Part shown: positions 60,098 to 64,000 of the stretch, piece after piece
Layout: each line of letters opens with the position of its first letter
Position numbering within the stretch: the stretch's first letter is position 1
NCBI GenBank assembly: GCA_022769125.1
Contig: JALEKN010000049.1
Location: 44,011 to 108,010 of the forward strand
Reading direction: 5' to 3'
DNA: 64,000 nucleotides
Origin: Agathobacter sp.
Lineage (GTDB): Bacteria; Bacillota; Clostridia; Lachnospirales; Lachnospiraceae
Made by a program: the position numbers and the translations under genes
Notes under the pieces: model-generated
Told to the model about the DNA's origin: nothing
Seen by the model: only the letters and a program-made list of their open reading frames with translations
Database searches by the model: none

Positions 60098-60274
60098 TTA
60101 TAGGAAAAATGATAAAAGCTTGTTGAACTGAGAGAACTTCTTCTTTGAGTTCCCTGCGGTAGAACGTCCTGCAAAAAGTGGTTCGCAGTAATCATAACGC
60201 TCACTCTTCATCCAAATCGGAGCAGGTGTAGTTACTGTACTTGCCTGTAAATTATCAACTCCAAATGTGATCAT
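60098..60274 (-). CDS. Small protein of unknown function (58 aa)
   Basis: GGGAGGA RBS upstream; MITFGVDNLQASTVTTPAPIWMKSERYDYCEPLFAGRSTAGNSKKKFSQFNKLLSFFL; absent from ORF track. Confidence 0.6.
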   Translation of the reverse strand: MITFGVDNLQASTVTTPAPIWMKSERYDYCEPLFAGRSTAGNSKKKFSQFNKLLSFFL

Positions 60275-60464
60275 AAGAAATCCTCCCTTCTCTATATTGA
60301 AAAAACATCATTTGTACTTGATAACTATATAATATCAGTTTAAACTAGAATTACAATGGACGATAAGCTTAAATATAGAACGGATATATGTGCTCACAGC
60401 ACAAAACAGCGCTACTGTCGTATAAACATTTATTTTTTCACAGGCAGCCCACCAGATTTTCAGG

Positions 60465-60911
60465 CACCATAGTCCCCTGCTAAAAACGATTCCGCAAAAA
60501 TTGTAGAAATTCTTTCAACCATTCTGCGGTGAAATGGTTGTGTCTTCTATGGCTTTGACACTCCCAGCCCGGCTGTATCACGGTAGACGGACTTTTCTGT
60601 CGGACTTTCTAGTTTTTCTAAGGCAGGCGGCTTTGCAAAGTTGTTATTAGGAGCATGCCCCTCAAAACTCGCCCTCTATGTGTTCTCTATATAGGCGCTA
60701 CAAGCTCAAACAGTCGGTGCATGCTCCCATTTTGCTCAGCTCGCCTGCCAAGAAAAACACGAAAACCCTCGGAAGAAAAGTCCGTCTATCCGCGAACAGC
60801 CGGGCTGGGAGTGCTCGAACCTATAGAAGACAGAACTTATAAATAAACCGCGGGATGGTTGAATTAGAATTTCGCAATTTGCAGCGGTGTTTTTAGCAGA
60901 GGACTATGGTG
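60465..60911. repeat. Long palindromic intergenic element, copy B (inverted relative to copy A)
   Basis: Arms 60465-60658 and 60719-60911; termini CACCATAGTCCCCTGCTAAAAAC / GTTTTTAGCAGAGGACTATGGTG. Confidence 0.9.
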
Positions 60912-60986
60912 CGGGAAAAAGGGGCGGCCTGCCGGAAACGGATGAATGTTTTTATAGCAGCTGCTTGAGAGTGGAGGGAGAAACGT

Positions 60987-62138
60987 ATGGGACTTACAAT
61001 TGAGGATATGTTAGTAGTTTCGAAGGATAAGTATAGGATGGAGTTTCTGGCAGGGAAAAAGGGGTGGTCCAATTCGATAAGCTGGATACTGCTGATTGAG
61101 GACAGCATGGTATTGAAGGACTTTAAAGGGCGGGATCTGGCAGTAACGACAGGACTTGGGTTCGACAGCGAAGAGAAGATGCTGCGGCTGGTGGAGGAAC
61201 TGGTGGAGCTGCATGCAGCAGGCCTTGTGATCAATACGGGACAGTATATTTTTGATATACCAAAAACCGTGATCACGTACTGTGATGAGAATGACCTTCC
61301 ATTGCTTACCGTACCATGGAGCGTACATATATTTGACATGATCAAGGACTTAAGCATACGGGTGTTTCTGCAGAGCGAGACAGATGAACAGATTTCAAAT
61401 GCACTTATCCATGCCATAGAGACCCCGGAGGCAAAAGGAATATACGAAAAGGATCTGCTGCCGCACTTCGATGTGGATGGAACCTTTCAGGTTGTGCTGA
61501 TCTCAACGGGAGACCTTGATGTGATGGATACGGTGGAGAGGCGCAGGATCAGTTATCAGGTACAGAATTATCTGGAGAACATCACACACAATGGACATTT
61601 CTTTTATTATGATGCGTGCTTTGCCCTGGTATTAAACGATGTCACGATCGCGCAGATGAAGGATATCATAGAAGGCTTTGTCGGGCGTGCAAAGAGGAAG
61701 CTGCCGGCAAAGCCGCTGTATGTCGGTGTAGGAAGTCTTTTTTATGATGTGACAAGTTTAAAACTTGCCTACGAACGGGCGAAGGCTGCGGTAAACTATG
61801 CGATAAAAAATAAGAAACCGCTGGTATACTTTGACGAGATGGGATTTTACCGGCTGCTTGGTATGGTAAATGATCAGGCACTTTTAAAGGAGATGGGGCA
61901 GCTTGTGCTGCAGCCGCTGCTGGAGTATGATGAACATCACAATGCGGAATATGTAGAGACCTTAAGGTGCTATCTGGAGAACAATGGCAGCGTGCAGGCA
62001 GTTTCGGAGCAGATGTTTACACACCGGAACACCGTCATATACCGTATTAATAACATCAAGAAGATTCTGGAAACAGATCTGGATACGGCGCAGGAGCGAT
62101 TGAAGTACCAGGTGGCATGCAGGATACTCCAAATGTAA
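60987..62138 (+). CDS. PucR-family transcriptional regulator
   Basis: N-terminal PucR-like domain; C-terminal HTH CYLENNGSVQAVSEQMFTHRNTVIYRINNIKKIL. Confidence 0.92.
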   Translation: MGLTIEDMLVVSKDKYRMEFLAGKKGWSNSISWILLIEDSMVLKDFKGRDLAVTTGLGFDSEEKMLRLVEELVELHAAGLVINTGQYIFDIPKTVITYCDENDLPLLTVPWSVHIFDMIKDLSIRVFLQSETDEQISNALIHAIETPEAKGIYEKDLLPHFDVDGTFQVVLISTGDLDVMDTVERRRISYQVQNYLENITHNGHFFYYDACFALVLNDVTIAQMKDIIEGFVGRAKRKLPAKPLYVGVGSLFYDVTSLKLAYERAKAAVNYAIKNKKPLVYFDEMGFYRLLGMVNDQALLKEMGQLVLQPLLEYDEHHNAEYVETLRCYLENNGSVQAVSEQMFTHRNTVIYRINNIKKILETDLDTAQERLKYQVACRILQM

Positions 62139-62298
62139 GCTACGGAGACCTCTCCCGCCTGACTGGAATCCGTTATTCTTGGGGGCAGTCATACCGCAGG
62201 GAAAAGCTGTCTGATAAGGCAGTAAAATAGAATAGAAAAATCAAAAAAAATGATATATAATAGGAAATAGCATTTCAATAAGGAATGGGAGAAGCTAT

Positions 62299-64000
62299 AT
62301 GAGGGTTTGGAAGGTTCAAAAGGGAGAATTGATTGCCAAGCGGCAGGACAAGGTGATGGAGTGGTACCTGATACAGGAAGGCTCCGTCGGACAGCTGTTT
62401 GCATTTGAAGAGATCACGTTAGGCCGTAATTCCATGATAGGAATCCTTGAAAATGAGTGGTTCATGTGTGATTACGTTGCAAAGGAGGATACCACGCTCA
62501 TTGTGATCCAATGTAAAAACGCAGAAGACCTGCAGAAGATTTTGTCGGAACATGAGAATTTCCGTGTGGTTTTCCTGCGCGCCGCATTAGAGCAGAAGTA
62601 CAAATCCCTGAATCTGTATACAGATCTGCAAAAACGCACCACATTATTGCACCAATTTGCGGAGAGTGCATACAACGACTATAAGGCAATGTGCCAGGAA
62701 CTTCTCGCGCAGGAACAGCCATTCCCAAGAATGGAAAGCTTTGAGGCTCTTTCTATGGTGCACAGGGCGGATACATGGGAGATAAACAGCAATAACAGCC
62801 TGATGACGAGATACCTGAAAGAGTACCTCCTTTTGATGATCAAGGATGACGCCATGTGTGTCGGCGCCATTATGGAAGCCGCTGCACAGGTACGTCGTGT
62901 CACACAGGGAATCGGGGAGATGGTAAGCTATCTGCAATATAACAAAGAGATTTTGTGGGCCAAATCCCAAAATGACCTGTTCCATCTGTTTTTTGATCTG
63001 GCAATGCAGCAGTCAAAGGAGAAGAAGGATATCGGGCCAATCCAGCAGGAAATGGAAAAGTGCCATCAGGTCATGTGCCGGCTAGGCATATACGATGAGG
63101 ATGCACTTGCCCGCAGTCATGAGAAATTTAAAAATTATGATTTTGAAAGCGTTTCAAACGGCAGGATCAATGCGGCAAAGGAAGACTGTCTGCGAGTGAT
63201 TCTTAACTATGCCGGATATGATGTAAAACAGATCGAGGAGACGGAGGTGCTTGTTAACAGCTATTATAAGCTTCCAGACAAGCAGTCTACGGAACAGAAT
63301 GTATATCAGCTGCGTAAGAAGATCACCCGTATGTTTTATGATGTCTATGAGAAAGCATTTTTTAGGGCCGTGGAGGATGAGGAGGAATTGTCTCCGATTC
63401 TAATGATGTTCTTTAATTTTGGCTTCATGGATGTGCGCATGGTCGGAGAGGAAAATACCAATGCACTGTATAATCTGACAGATCACCTTGGCATGTTTCA
63501 CTCGGAAAATATATTTACTGTTTATGAATGGCTCCGTGCAATCTATAAAGGACAGAAGGAACCATCCAGAAATGAATTGGATCTTGACTACAACGGATAT
63601 TTATTGGAAGAGCGAAGGAGCGGTAACATTACAGAGAAACAGGCAGAGGAATATAAGAGCGACACCACAAGAAAGGTTTCATTTGAGATACATAACATGT
63701 TCCCATCCGGACACCGTATGACCTATGGACGCGTGACCACGTTTTGCCCGATCCTTGCGCAGGATGATCTGATCAATTCCGTAGAGAAGCTGGCACTTAC
63801 AGCGGAACGGCTGATGCAGGCTCTGAATCTGGTGCGGGAGCTGGATTATTCTGTTCTATACAGGGATATTCTCTTTTCGGATCCAGCACATGGCATTTCA
63901 CAGGAGTGGATCATGAAGGAGATACTTCCGGATATGATCCTGATGCCGGGAGTCGGAGTGAAGGGCGCTATGTGGCAGGAAACTTCCGGAGCCAAAACAG
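62299..64000 (+). CDS. Large protein with N-terminal cyclic-nucleotide-binding-like domain; 3' end outside window
   Basis: Open frame from ATG 62299 (MRVWKVQKGELIAKRQDKVMEWYLIQEGSVGQLFAFEEITLGRNSMIGILE...) to window edge; absent from ORF track. Confidence 0.75.
   Translation, partial: MRVWKVQKGELIAKRQDKVMEWYLIQEGSVGQLFAFEEITLGRNSMIGILENEWFMCDYVAKEDTTLIVIQCKNAEDLQKILSEHENFRVVFLRAALEQKYKSLNLYTDLQKRTTLLHQFAESAYNDYKAMCQELLAQEQPFPRMESFEALSMVHRADTWEINSNNSLMTRYLKEYLLLMIKDDAMCVGAIMEAAAQVRRVTQGIGEMVSYLQYNKEILWAKSQNDLFHLFFDLAMQQSKEKKDIGPIQQEMEKCHQVMCRLGIYDEDALARSHEKFKNYDFESVSNGRINAAKEDCLRVILNYAGYDVKQIEETEVLVNSYYKLPDKQSTEQNVYQLRKKITRMFYDVYEKAFFRAVEDEEELSPILMMFFNFGFMDVRMVGEENTNALYNLTDHLGMFHSENIFTVYEWLRAIYKGQKEPSRNELDLDYNGYLLEERRSGNITEKQAEEYKSDTTRKVSFEIHNMFPSGHRMTYGRVTTFCPILAQDDLINSVEKLALTAERLMQALNLVRELDYSVLYRDILFSDPAHGISQEWIMKEILPDMILMPGVGVKGAMWQETSGAKT

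Noticed and set aside
1-64000. CRISPR array, prophage, integrase, defence island, tRNA or rRNA genes
   Set aside because: None visible on reading either strand; gene content is core-chromosomal.

Overview
This 64 kb window looks like an ordinary, gene-dense chromosomal segment of a spore-forming Clostridia/Lachnospiraceae-type bacterium; the taxon is inferred from gene content only. It holds the end of a ger germinant-receptor operon with spoIIR, asnS, and a SCIFF ranthipeptide locus (precursor, radical-SAM maturase, TIGR04086-like protein, secDF). It also holds glyA-serS, two FKBP/trigger-factor-like lipoproteins, a glf plus GT2 pair, a T-box-controlled ileS and glgP. A complete polyamine operon follows (speA-speE-CASDH-nspC-aguA-aguB), then a sugar ABC transporter, a GGDEF protein, a permuted GH3 beta-glucosidase, dnaE, pfkA, a relQ-like gene, an ABC-F gene, thrE halves, a partial spoVA operon, an MscS gene with two apparent frameshifts, a PucR regulator and a CNBD-like gene running off the end. 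The most unusual signals are: (1) two ~450-470 bp near-perfect palindromic intergenic elements about 16 kb apart in inverted orientation, whose arms co-vary; (2) a ~200-nt structured leader with mutually exclusive pairings and a terminator upstream of the polyamine operon, whose promoter sits inside a hairpin; (3) two homopolymer frameshifts in the MscS gene; (4) several small ORFs missing from the supplied track, including the SCIFF precursor. I saw no CRISPR array, prophage, rRNA or tRNA gene.
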